A DNA stretch of 64,000 bases, taken from contig NZ_CP094974.1 in the NCBI RefSeq assembly GCF_022869805.1, forward strand, positions 2,046,001 through 2,110,000, in the 5' to 3' direction. Below are positions 8,926-17,655 of the stretch, piece after piece (position 1 is the first letter of the stretch; each line of letters starts with the position of its first letter). Below the pieces are notes generated by a model. The model did no database searches. It worked only from the letters and a program-made list of their open reading frames with translations, and had not been told where the DNA came from. The position numbers and the translations under genes are program-made. The stretch is from Halosolutus halophilus. Its GTDB lineage: Archaea; Halobacteriota; Halobacteria; Halobacteriales; Natrialbaceae.

Positions 8926-10047
8926 ATGACCGACGACGCAGCCGGCCCGTTAGCGGAGGTCTCTGTCGTCCCCGAACCCTCGGCAGCGCAACTGAACGAG
9001 CGGCAGGTGATCGATTACCGGACCGAGCGTGAACACTGCCTCGAGTGGCTGCTGACGTTCGGCAAGAACCCCAAACGGGCCGACGGGTACGCGCACTCGA
9101 CCGTGAAGAACCGAGCGAGTCGCATGGACCAGCACTACCGCTGGGTCTGGGAGCAGGAAGGCAGGTACACGACGGACCTCACGCACGAGCACGCGGACGG
9201 GTACCTCGAGTACCTCGCACGGCAGGAGACGTCGAACGCGCACAAATCGGCGTGTCGGAAAGCGCTGATGATGCTGTACAAGTGGCGCCACCACAAGCGC
9301 GGTGCCGAGCAGTGGGAGCCGCAGATCACGTTCTCCAGATCGAATCAGACGACCACGCCGCGTGACTACCTGACGCGGGAAGAACGGGCGAAGATCCGCG
9401 AGGCGGCGCTGGAGTACGGGAGCGTCCCGAACGTCGACAGCGTCTCCGGTGAGAAACGCGAGCGGTGGAAAACGTACCTCGCGCAACGCTTCGAGAAACC
9501 GAAATCGGAGCTCACGCGAGAGGACTGGGAGCGTGCGAACTCGTGGAAGACCCCGACGCTCGTGTGGACGAGTCTTGACGCCGCACTCCGCCCGATCGAG
9601 GTCGAGCGAGCGCGCACGTCGTGGGTCGACATCGAGAACGGTGTGCTCAGGATCCCACGCGAAGACGCCTCGAAGAACAGCGAGAACTGGATCGTCGGGC
9701 TCAAAGACCAGACCGTCGAGATGCTGGACCGGTGGCTCGATCAGCGGCGAGCGATCGAGAAATACCACGGGACGGACGCGCTGTGGTTAACCCGTGAGTC
9801 GAACCCGTACCAGTCCGCGTCGCTCCGGTCGGTGCTGCACCGACTCTGCGAGATCGCCGACATCGACACGACGGATCGGCAGATGAGCTGGTACACTGTC
9901 AGGCACTCGACGGGAACGTACATGGTCCGCGAAGAAGATCTCGCCGCTGCGCAGACGCAGTTACGCCACCGCGATCCGAAAAGCACGATGAAGTACGATC
10001 AGGTGCCGGTCGAAGCCCGGAAAGACGCCCTCGAGCGGATGGGATAG
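8926..10047 (+). CDS. Tyrosine recombinase / site-specific integrase
   Basis: This is a 373-aa integrase starting at ATG 8926 behind a GGAGGTG ribosome-binding site. The N-terminal half is a SAM-like core-binding domain (AHSTVKNRASRMDQHYRWVW). The C-terminal catalytic domain keeps Arg222 (AALRPIEVERA), Arg326 (WYTVRHSTG), His348 (LRHRD) and the nucleophile Tyr357 (MKYDQ). The first His of the usual HxxR box is Tyr, as in many haloarchaeal members. It lies directly downstream of tRNA-Glu, the classic position for the enzyme that inserted the element. It appears intact and could be active. Confidence 0.88.
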   Translation: MTDDAAGPLAEVSVVPEPSAAQLNERQVIDYRTEREHCLEWLLTFGKNPKRADGYAHSTVKNRASRMDQHYRWVWEQEGRYTTDLTHEHADGYLEYLARQETSNAHKSACRKALMMLYKWRHHKRGAEQWEPQITFSRSNQTTTPRDYLTREERAKIREAALEYGSVPNVDSVSGEKRERWKTYLAQRFEKPKSELTREDWERANSWKTPTLVWTSLDAALRPIEVERARTSWVDIENGVLRIPREDASKNSENWIVGLKDQTVEMLDRWLDQRRAIEKYHGTDALWLTRESNPYQSASLRSVLHRLCEIADIDTTDRQMSWYTVRHSTGTYMVREEDLAAAQTQLRHRDPKSTMKYDQVPVEARKDALERMG

Positions 10048-10121
10048 CGTCTCCAACGCCGCCTTTTTTCACCGCGCGCACCGGCGAGTCGGCGCGCTCG
10101 GCTCATCACACCGTCACCCGA

Positions 10122-11480
10122 CTACTCAGCATCTTCTGAGAGGATTCGCTGAGCGAGTTTCGCGCGGGCTTCGGTCGTGTCCGGGATCACGACGTCGGCG
10201 TGGATGTTCCCGCCGCTTGTTTTCGTGACTGGATCGGCAGCGACCTTCGCGGTTATATCGACGGGTTCGTGCTGCGTCGTAGTTTGGCCGTGATCGATCG
10301 ATTCGTCGAACGGGTCGTAGTCAGGATCAGCGGCAGCAGCGGCTGCTTTCTGGTGTGTCATGTCCACTCGCTTCTGGAGTTTTTCCACCGGTGTCTTGTC
10401 GTACCGTTTGGTCGCCTTTCTGGTGGAGTGTCGCAGTTGATCGTTCGCCTCCGACAGCTCGCCTTCTTCGGTCACGTTTCTCCCCATCGTGTAGCGTAAA
10501 CTGTACCATTTGATCGCTTTCCCCTCGGTTTCGATTCCGGCTTCCTCACAGAGCTGCTTCAGCAGGCGACACAGACTCCCCGACGTGTACGGGTTCCCGT
10601 TCAGGTTCAGCCAGAGTTTCTCCGTCCCGTCGTACACTGAGAGGCGTTGACGGAGTTCGAACCACCGCTCGAGTTCTTCAGCAGATGCATCGCTGAGCGC
10701 GACTTCTTCTTTCTCGCGTTGTTTACACGCTTTCTCGGTGGGGATTTTGAGGACGTTGCGTTTCGGATCGTACCAGCTTCGTTCCGCATTTGCGACTTCT
10801 TTCGGTGTTAGTCCAGCGTCGTGCCCGACGAAGACGAGTGAGCGATTCTTCGTAGTGTAATCCGCGCGCAGCCAGTCTTCTCGCGTCAGTTCGTCCTTGG
10901 GGATGCCGAGACGCTGAGCGATGATGGCCCTGTATTCGTCGCGTTCGGTTTCCGAGAGGTCATCGTACGATGGGAGCGCCCCGTAGGACGCGGTCGCCTC
11001 GAGTAACTGCCCGAGTTCCGTGTAGGTGAATCGGTACGCCTCCTCTCCCTTGCCGTCCGAGAAGTTGATCGGTTTCTCCCACTCGTCCTCCAGTGAGCCT
11101 TCGTAGAACCGCCACTGGAAGTATTTTAGCAGCGTCTCTTCGAGTTTCCGCTTGGCCGAGTTTCCGTACTCGTCCCCGTCGTCTTTTTTGATCTCGTCGT
11201 CACTGAGCAGTTTAAGGTACTCCTCCGCGTGCCCGGGCCGAATCGTCGCTTTGTCCTCGGGATTGAACACGTGAATTAGATGCCGGTGAGCCTGGTCGAG
11301 CCGTTGAACGTAATTCTTCGCCGTGGACTGCTGCAACGGCTCTCCTTCACGCGGTTTCTTCCCCTCTCGACGCATCCAGTCGTAGAAGTCGTCGTACTCT
11401 GCCTGGACCTGGGCGGCCTCATTTCCAGCCACCGACTGCATCTTTCCTGTTATTTCTACGTGTGAGCGTTCTGAACTCAT
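10122..11480 (-). CDS. Second integrase-like protein, first catalytic Arg replaced
   Basis: This 452-aa protein is a diverged relative of the neighbouring integrase: VFVGHDAGLTPKEVANAERS aligns with the AALRPIEVERA block, and WYSLRYTMGR, LRHSTRKATKRYDK align with the C-terminal boxes. The position of the first catalytic arginine is Thr225 here, whereas the second Arg, the His and the Tyr are kept. That argues for reduced recombination or a purely structural or directional role. It has a ~60-residue C-terminal extension absent from the first enzyme. It faces the first integrase tail to tail with 74 bases between them. ATG start at 11480. Confidence 0.8.
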   Translation of the reverse strand: MSSERSHVEITGKMQSVAGNEAAQVQAEYDDFYDWMRREGKKPREGEPLQQSTAKNYVQRLDQAHRHLIHVFNPEDKATIRPGHAEEYLKLLSDDEIKKDDGDEYGNSAKRKLEETLLKYFQWRFYEGSLEDEWEKPINFSDGKGEEAYRFTYTELGQLLEATASYGALPSYDDLSETERDEYRAIIAQRLGIPKDELTREDWLRADYTTKNRSLVFVGHDAGLTPKEVANAERSWYDPKRNVLKIPTEKACKQREKEEVALSDASAEELERWFELRQRLSVYDGTEKLWLNLNGNPYTSGSLCRLLKQLCEEAGIETEGKAIKWYSLRYTMGRNVTEEGELSEANDQLRHSTRKATKRYDKTPVEKLQKRVDMTHQKAAAAAADPDYDPFDESIDHGQTTTQHEPVDITAKVAADPVTKTSGGNIHADVVIPDTTEARAKLAQRILSEDAE

Positions 11481-11624
11481 GAGTCTCGCGAAACGGCATA
11501 CTAAACTCTCACTTAAAAACCCTCGCCCTCAGCACCCGGTACAGAAGATCTCGACAGCAGGGTTTGATCGAATCGAGTCGACCGACGAAACCCCGATTCG
11601 TAGCCGCGCTCGTTGATGAGTTGA

Positions 11625-12072
11625 CTACTCGAACGTGTTGATAGCGTCAATGGCACAACCGAACTTGTAACGTTCGACCGGACATTCTTGGACCGGATTG
11701 GGTCAGAACCACTCCTCATTGCAGAATGGGAGCGGCTCTCGCCAGAGGGAAACAACGCGCGTCGCGCATCCCTACGGCTATTCAGCCAATCCAACACTCG
11801 ATCGGACGTTTGAGGCATACACGCCGGCTCAGCCGGGTGCGTATCAATTCCGTCTTCTGCTCAATACCCAACTCAACCCGACCGGTCCAGAACGGTCCGA
11901 AGAACAGGTCGTACCCCTCTCCGAATCAGAGGTATACGTCTACTCAGAGGAACAAGCGGCATCGTTCACCATCTCGGAAGCGACGTACCGCCTCGAGCAG
12001 ATCGCAATTATCGGTATAGCCATCGGCCTGCTTCAACTGATTCTCAGCAGTTACCCCGCCAGAGAGGAGTAA
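11625..12072 (+). pseudogene. Decayed gene, frameshifted, with a C-terminal membrane segment
   Basis: Two adjacent open stretches in different frames read as one protein. The first (about 11625-11811) gives GTTELVTFDRTFLDRIGSEP and ends NTRSDV-stop. The second (from about 11790 to 12072) continues LDRTFEAYTPAQPGAYQFRL and ends in a hydrophobic helix (IAIIGIAIGLLQLILSSY) followed by a short basic/acidic tail. A single indel around 11800 would join them. No start codon is evident for the first part, so the 5' end also seems lost. The protein family is not recognised. It lies between the integrases and the zinc-finger gene. Confidence 0.4.
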
Positions 12073-12182
12073 TGACAACGTAGCCCCCAAGCTCTCTTCG
12101 AGGATCGGTATAAGTCGTGCCAGTAATGAGTTATCGGAGGAATTAGATTTATAACATATTATTTCTCTATCCTTAATTATAG

Positions 12183-13355
12183 ATGGGATTTTATCTAGAA
12201 GACGACCATCTCGTTTCAGATACCACAGAAACTGAGTATCGAGTCGAGGGAAAGTTTCGACGGGTACTGGAGACTCTCCCTGACGAATCCGTTCCTCGAG
12301 CCCTGATTCTGTTTGGCCTTTTAACCGAACAACTCGCACCCGTCGAGTCGGATTCCGAGAAGTACATTCGTATCGCATCGGAGAACGTCGATCGAGCACC
12401 CGCGGCGGAAATCCCGGTGGAGACGGTCAAGGGGACCATGTGGCTCCTGAGCGAGGTGCGGGATTCACTGGATACAGAGCGTAAACGGACAATCGGTAGA
12501 TTGCTTACCGAAGCACAACTCAACTCTCCCGGTTTGATCAGCACCTCGAACGCTTCGTCTGAGACCGAGGATTCTACTGACGCCGCGCCGTCACCGGAGA
12601 CGGCTCCAACTGCCAGTAGCAAGACGCCGCCATCGGGAACTGACACTACAGCAGAGGACGAAATAACCAACAACGACGAACCAGCGGCGGAAAGCACAAC
12701 TTCGAACGACAGCGACGACGGGGAGCGACTTGACTGTGAATTCTGTGCTGCTTCGTTCCGATCCGAGAGCGACCTAATGTCGCACTCGATCCAGTGTGAC
12801 AAGCGTCCCAGCGACGCCCGATTCCAGTGTGAGCACTGCAAGAACGAGTACATTTCTGAACGCGCACTGAGCCGCCATCTCGAAGACTGTGGCGAGATCG
12901 GCACAACCGTCATCTACGATTGCGAAACCTGTGGCGAACAATTCGAGTCACCGCAACGATTGATAAAGCACAAACACACCCACTCTCGTTCGAATTCGGC
13001 GTCGCGGGCGCGAACCACGTCACGAACCCGGTCGTGTTCTAACACGGAACTGATCGAACGCGGTGCCACAGGGTTCGTAGTGTATTTCGATGCTGACGGC
13101 GGCTACGGTTTCATCGACTCTTCTGCAGTGCTCAAACATCAGAACACGGACTCGGATGCATCTGAAGACGTATTCTTCCACATAAACGAGTATCCCGGAA
13201 GCAAGGTTCAAGAGAACGAAAAATTGAGATTCGATATCAAGAAGACCGATCGCAGGTTTAAAGCTGTCAATATCTCCTTCGCTCAACGAGAGCGAATTGA
13301 AACCAGAGACGATACTTTTGCGAGCACCCGACCGCGGTGGGGAACTGATACTTGA
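12183..13355 (+). CDS. Zinc-finger and cold-shock-domain fusion protein
   Basis: This 390-aa protein starts at ATG 12183, about 20-30 bases after a very A+T-rich promoter (around 12149-12163), so the mRNA is probably leaderless. Residues 1-110 form a helical domain of unknown family. Residues ~120-183 are a Ser/Thr/Pro/acidic linker. Three C2H2/C2HC fingers follow: CEFCAASFRSESDLMSHS (~185), CEHCKNEYISERALSRHL (~217) and CETCGEQFESPQRLIKHKH (~245). Residues ~290-360 are a cold-shock OB fold (GGYGFIDSS, then EDVFFHINEYPG). The combination implies nucleic-acid binding, probably RNA or single-stranded DNA. A hairpin at 13379 may end its transcript. Confidence 0.75.
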   Translation: MGFYLEDDHLVSDTTETEYRVEGKFRRVLETLPDESVPRALILFGLLTEQLAPVESDSEKYIRIASENVDRAPAAEIPVETVKGTMWLLSEVRDSLDTERKRTIGRLLTEAQLNSPGLISTSNASSETEDSTDAAPSPETAPTASSKTPPSGTDTTAEDEITNNDEPAAESTTSNDSDDGERLDCEFCAASFRSESDLMSHSIQCDKRPSDARFQCEHCKNEYISERALSRHLEDCGEIGTTVIYDCETCGEQFESPQRLIKHKHTHSRSNSASRARTTSRTRSCSNTELIERGATGFVVYFDADGGYGFIDSSAVLKHQNTDSDASEDVFFHINEYPGSKVQENEKLRFDIKKTDRRFKAVNISFAQRERIETRDDTFASTRPRWGTDT

Positions 13356-13378
13356 ACGCAACGAATCCTCCCGCCTCG

Positions 13379-13396
13379 TCTCATAGCCCTGAGACG
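13379..13396. terminator. Hairpin between convergent genes
   Basis: Perfect 6-bp stem GTCTCA/TGAGAC with a TAGCCC loop, placed between the convergent genes ending at 13355 (+) and 13435 (-). It may stop or stabilise both transcripts. No T-tract follows, so the role is inferred from position. Confidence 0.35.
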
Positions 13397-13434
13397 GTAG
13401 CTCGTGGCCGACTCACGTCACGAAACGGGGAGAA

Positions 13435-14622
13435 TCATCCGAGTTGGAACCCCCGTGGATACCAATAATCGTTCCTCGGATCCAGCGCTGACTTCGGTTC
13501 GATAACAGGAGAACCCTCACCTAACACGCCGAGACTCTTGAACTGACTTGCCGTATTCGAGATAAATTGGCTGTGAACGATCCGCCCGAGATAGTCCGGA
13601 TCCTCGTAAATCTCGTCACCGCGCCCCTGTTCGATGAGGTACGGCGCATCTCCACCGTCGGGATCCGTATACACCAGATTCAAGAAAGTACTCGGATAGT
13701 TGTCGATCAACGTCGCACACAACTCCTGAATGGAGAGTCGGTCACCGCTTCGTCGAAGCAATACCTCGAACAGGGTTCGGAAGTCTGGATTGGAGACGAA
13801 CCGGTTACGGAGATACGTCGCGATCGGAGGGTGATTCTGGTAGAGCGGGCCGCGTTCTTTCAGCGTTTTCAGGTCAGCGACTGACTCGGTACCGTATCCC
13901 TGTAGCATGGTCCACCCCATCGTCCCTTGCTGGGTCAAGCAGTACTCGTCGTTCGCCTCGTGAATCATTCCGAGATACTCCGCGAGGCGGATCATCCGTT
14001 TGTACGCGCTCCGATATGGGTAGTCCGCCGCTTCCACGAGGTCCTCGATCTCGGCGTCAGTGGTACGATCGTGCCCAGCAATGGCGACCACGGGCATAAG
14101 TTGATTCAATGGATCAGCGTAGTTCGGAAGTCGTCGTGACTGCTGATTGGCAGTGACGTACATACTCTCCAACTGGTGGCGCGTGTTGTAGAGCAAGTCC
14201 TTCATCTCCGCCGCGTAGGGGTGTTTCTCCGCGACGTCTCGTGCGTCACGATCGACTTCGAAGACGCCGATGCCCTTACTCAGCGCGAGATCGTGCACCC
14301 GGTTCAGTTTCGTCTGGTCAGCGGCCAGGTACGCGTGGTCAACACCTCGCTGATAACTAATTGCCTGCCCGAGTCCCTTTCGGAGATTCTCAGTTCCCTT
14401 TACCTCGATCGCAAATACGCGATTCGACGGGGTGTACCCCAAGACGTCGGGTTTATACGGCCCGATAGAGATGGAGTGGGAGGGATACTGATCGTAGAGC
14501 CGAGAGTATCCCTCGTTAGACTGGTGCATATCGGGGACGTGGACAAAAAAATCGTATCCGCGGTCATCGAGCCAATTTGCGAGCGGCAAGAAAATCTCGG
14601 CTTCCGCCGTCGAGTTCCCCAT
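13435..14622 (-). CDS. PD-(D/E)XK nuclease-like protein
   Basis: This is a 395-aa protein if started at ATG 14622; a GTG at 14664 would add 14 residues. Residues ~5-130 match a PD-(D/E)XK nuclease fold. A Glu occurs in AEAEIFLPLANWL, Asp in YKPDVLGYT, and FAIEVKGTENLRKGLGQAIS supplies E-x-K followed by the helix that normally carries the Gln of restriction-type enzymes. The remaining ~260 residues contain winged-helix-like segments and no recognised family. It lies next to the archaeal Dpd-like operon and is a candidate DNA-cutting effector of that system. A decayed end of the PLD nuclease gene follows it upstream on the same strand. Confidence 0.65.
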   Translation of the reverse strand: MGNSTAEAEIFLPLANWLDDRGYDFFVHVPDMHQSNEGYSRLYDQYPSHSISIGPYKPDVLGYTPSNRVFAIEVKGTENLRKGLGQAISYQRGVDHAYLAADQTKLNRVHDLALSKGIGVFEVDRDARDVAEKHPYAAEMKDLLYNTRHQLESMYVTANQQSRRLPNYADPLNQLMPVVAIAGHDRTTDAEIEDLVEAADYPYRSAYKRMIRLAEYLGMIHEANDEYCLTQQGTMGWTMLQGYGTESVADLKTLKERGPLYQNHPPIATYLRNRFVSNPDFRTLFEVLLRRSGDRLSIQELCATLIDNYPSTFLNLVYTDPDGGDAPYLIEQGRGDEIYEDPDYLGRIVHSQFISNTASQFKSLGVLGEGSPVIEPKSALDPRNDYWYPRGFQLG

Positions 14623-14679
14623 GTCGCACACGAACGAACTGTCCTGATAAGAAAGTTCCTTCACTTGAGAATTATCTCA

Positions 14680-15022
14680 TCAAAGCCGCTTCTGTGTGTA
14701 GTAACTCGGATAGTACTCTCCATTCGGAAGTTCCTGCACCCGATCGGATCAACTTCGTCGGCACTCGCCACCTCTCTGACGAAATCGAAGAACTCTAACG
14801 CTGCAGTGACGAAATTCGCGTTCTCCGTATGGGCGCCACGTTCCGGATTCCAACCGCAGCCGTTCTCCATACGTTCGCCGACCTAAGCAACGCAGCACCC
14901 ACCTCTGCGTGACCGGTAGTCTGCAATTTGGCGTGGATACCGAATTCCTTCAGGTCACGAGGGTAGTAGCGAGTATAGCCGGATCATCCCGTTCTCCCAA
15001 TTAGAATCGAGTTCCCGTGATT
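14680..15022 (-). pseudogene. Decayed C-terminal fragment of a DpdK-like PLD nuclease gene
   Basis: Read on the minus strand with frame changes, this stretch repeats the end of the intact PLD gene at 15688-17655. NWENGMIRLYSLL matches NRENVHIRTYSRF, FGIHAKL matches VGIHGKL of the catalytic HxK box, and VGAALLRSAN matches EGAALLGSAN. MENGCGWNPERGAHTENANF matches MENSYHWNPECGVYTEQSAF, and YYPSYYT matches FIPSYYS before the stop. Several frameshifts and an in-frame stop make it non-functional. It is a duplicate remnant, and the EVE gene now lies between it and the intact copy. Confidence 0.8.
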
Positions 15023-15103
15023 AGCGGAGTGAGGTTCCGCTCGTGGACGTATCCGTCGAGCGAATACGACTCTTTTTTGACAGCTCCACTGAAACTCGGG
15101 GGC

Positions 15104-15670
15104 ATGACAGACGACGAGGATGTCGAACTCTATATCGCTCCCTGTAGTCGGGAACACAAGGAGCATACCTATCGATACTTCAAAAGAACCGTCCTGAACC
15201 CGGTTTCGCCGGATCACTTTGAACCGCTCCTCGAGGCGGGATTCGAGACGCCGACATCGATCTGGGGCGTCGTAAGCGGCAACCGGACGCACTGGGAGTC
15301 GATCGAACAGGGTGACGCGCTGGTCTTCTACACGAAGTCGGGAACGTACACCCACGCCGCAGTCGTTACCGACACGGAGAAAAACCAACAGCTCGCGGAG
15401 GAACTGTGGGAGCCCTACGACGGGGGCCGGATCGTCGCGGACAAGGAGGAGCCGTGGCCATTCGTGATCTATCTGGATCGCGTTCGGCGGATCGATCTCC
15501 CCGCGGAGGAACTTCACGAGGCGCTGGGGTACTCGATGGAGTACCCGCAGGGATTCATGCGACCCACCGATGAGCGCTTCGAGACGCTCCGCGCGAAGCA
15601 CGGGAGCGTCCGATCCTTCCTCGATTCCTATACCCCTCCGACCAGCCCAGGGCTCTTCGAGAAGGTCTGA
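15104..15670 (+). CDS. EVE/PUA-like domain protein (predicted modified-base reader)
   Basis: This is a 188-aa protein. The ATG at 15104 (MTDDEDVELYIAPCSREHKE) is preferred over the longer open frame. The fold is suggested by WGVVSGNRTHWESIEQGDAL, VFYTKSGTYTHAAVVTDTEK and the late motif YSMEYPQGFMRPT. The last of these recurs as GYYPQGLMRVS in the protein at 42128-42598. EVE/PUA-like proteins bind modified bases, and several guide nucleases to 5-substituted cytosines. Here, at the edge of a predicted 7-deazaguanine system, a role in sensing modified or unmodified DNA is likely but inferred. It is transcribed against the surrounding minus-strand genes and lies between an intact and a broken PLD gene. 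Confidence 0.7.
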   Translation: MTDDEDVELYIAPCSREHKEHTYRYFKRTVLNPVSPDHFEPLLEAGFETPTSIWGVVSGNRTHWESIEQGDALVFYTKSGTYTHAAVVTDTEKNQQLAEELWEPYDGGRIVADKEEPWPFVIYLDRVRRIDLPAEELHEALGYSMEYPQGFMRPTDERFETLRAKHGSVRSFLDSYTPPTSPGLFEKV

Positions 15671-15687
15671 AGAGCAGTTAGCGAGGG

Positions 15688-17655
15688 CTAACTGTAGTAA
15701 CTCGGAATGAACCGCCGCTCGGGAATCTCCTGCAGCCGTTCCAGCGAGAGCTGGTCAGCCTCGGCGATGTCCCAGACGATGTCGAAGAACTCGGTGGCGC
15801 TGTCGACGAACGCGGACTGCTCAGTGTAGACGCCACACTCGGGATTCCAGTGATAGCTGTTCTCCATGAAGTTCGCCGAACCCAGCAGCGCGGCGCCTTC
15901 CTCGGGGGCACCGATGACGTGGAGTTTGCCGTGAATCCCGACCTCGCTGAGGTCGCGGAGGTCCAGGTCGCGGGTGATCCGCTGGTGGGTCTTGAAGCGC
16001 GAGTAGGTCCGGATATGAACGTTCTCGCGATTCGATTCGAGTTGTGCGAGCAGATTGTCCCGGAGACGACGCCACTCCCAGGGCTCTTTCGTGTGCCGGG
16101 TGAGCAGGCGGAGTTCGAAGCCCTGCTCCAGGAGGCGCCGCAGTTGCGCCGCGTATTCGCTGAACGTGTCGTCGTCGAACGGCGTCATGATCCGGAGGAC
16201 ACGGTGTTCCAGATCCTCCTCGAGCCCGAGGCTGATCAGGCGGTCGGTCATCGCCGTGTACGACCGGAGGCCGCTCGGCCGATCCTCGTGCCACCGTTTG
16301 AGGCGTGCGCGCTCGCGGCGGAGGCCCCGGGAGTCGCCGACGTAGTCGTCCATCGCCTCCTCGCCGAGCGACTCGGGGTCGATCAGCGTGTACGCGAAGT
16401 ACGTTGGCGCGACCTGCCGATCGCGGAGTCGATCGAGGCGATCAACAAGATTCGCGTCGGCGTGACGCCCCTCGAGTTCGAACTCGGGATCCGAGAGCGC
16501 GTCGATCCGCTGCGAGACGGTCGCATGCCGATCCAACAGGTACTCGACGTACTCGTCGTAACGGCTCGTCCCGGCAACGTCGGACGGGACGCGCGCCACT
16601 TCGACGGTCTCGTCCACGAGTTCGCACTCGAACCCGGGGACGTCGTTCAGCACCCGGAAACAGTCGTAGGGCTCAGCGTCGAGGGCGTCTGTGACGTAGC
16701 CCGTGTCGATTCGACCGAGATCGCCGTCGGCGATCGTCGCGACCAGATCCAAGACCGCGTCGACTGACGCGACAGCGGAGGGCGGATCGACGTCTTCGGA
16801 CGCAACATGATGGACCTCGTCGGCGCGCTCGGGCACTGTGACATCGCCGGTGGCCAGACGGCGGTATCTCCGGGCCATCTGCTCGTACTCCACCCGGACC
16901 TCGCCCGCCGCCTCGAGGATTACGTCGCGGTCGATCACGCGGGAGTAGCCTTCTCCGAGCGTCCCGATGACGTCCGCGGGAGCGACCTCGCCGCCCGGGT
17001 TGACGTCCAATAGTTCACCCGTAATGTCCGCCGCCGTAGTGGCGTCGAGATTCATCGCCGACGAGAGCACGCGACGGTAGAGCGATGCCCTGGCGATGTC
17101 CGTCGGGACTTCGTCGTACGCGTCCAGGCCAGCCTGTGCGGCCGAGTCGGCGACGTCGACGCCGGTCGGATACGCGGTCAGGAGTCCGAATGAACCGAGC
17201 AGGGGAGTCAGGACGGTCTCCTCCCAATCGTCGCGGAGCAGTCCGTCGTACTCCTCCCTGGGCAGTTCACCGTCGATCGCCAGACATTCCCGGAGGAGGC
17301 GGCGGGCACTCTGCCACCTGGCGACGGCGAGAGTCTGCAGGAGGGATCGGGGATCCTCACCGCACAGGACGAGCGCGCCGACCTCCGAGACCGGGTCAGT
17401 TTCGGACTCCTGCTCGGCGTCGACGAATCCGAGGTCGACCAACAGCCGTCTGTGCAACGAGACGAGAGCTTCGAGGTCGCGCTCCTCGTTCGTGGCTGCC
17501 AGTTCGACCCGTCGGTATCGGGCGAGAGCGGTCTCTACGGACCGACCGCGGGCGGTCGCGTCGAGAGCGGTATAGACGCTCTCGGGCGAGACACCCCACA
17601 GCCGGACCGGGTTCGCCACCGCGAGGGTCGCGGCGTCGTCTATATCCCTACTCAT
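15688..17655 (-). CDS. DpdK-like phospholipase-D-family nuclease
   Basis: This is a 655-aa protein starting at ATG 17655, eight bases inside the end of the upstream helicase gene; it is the last gene of the minus-strand operon. The C-terminal ~150 residues are a PLD nuclease domain with one HKD box, HGKLHVIG...LLGSANFMEN (His ~574). One box per chain means the active site would form in a dimer. The preceding ~500 residues are helical with winged-helix features and no named domain. In bacterial dpd clusters the terminal gene, dpdK, encodes a PLD protein implicated in restriction of unmodified DNA, and the position here is the same. A decayed duplicate of the 3' end is at 14680-15022. Confidence 0.75.
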   Translation of the reverse strand: MSRDIDDAATLAVANPVRLWGVSPESVYTALDATARGRSVETALARYRRVELAATNEERDLEALVSLHRRLLVDLGFVDAEQESETDPVSEVGALVLCGEDPRSLLQTLAVARWQSARRLLRECLAIDGELPREEYDGLLRDDWEETVLTPLLGSFGLLTAYPTGVDVADSAAQAGLDAYDEVPTDIARASLYRRVLSSAMNLDATTAADITGELLDVNPGGEVAPADVIGTLGEGYSRVIDRDVILEAAGEVRVEYEQMARRYRRLATGDVTVPERADEVHHVASEDVDPPSAVASVDAVLDLVATIADGDLGRIDTGYVTDALDAEPYDCFRVLNDVPGFECELVDETVEVARVPSDVAGTSRYDEYVEYLLDRHATVSQRIDALSDPEFELEGRHADANLVDRLDRLRDRQVAPTYFAYTLIDPESLGEEAMDDYVGDSRGLRRERARLKRWHEDRPSGLRSYTAMTDRLISLGLEEDLEHRVLRIMTPFDDDTFSEYAAQLRRLLEQGFELRLLTRHTKEPWEWRRLRDNLLAQLESNRENVHIRTYSRFKTHQRITRDLDLRDLSEVGIHGKLHVIGAPEEGAALLGSANFMENSYHWNPECGVYTEQSAFVDSATEFFDIVWDIAEADQLSLERLQEIPERRFIPSYYS

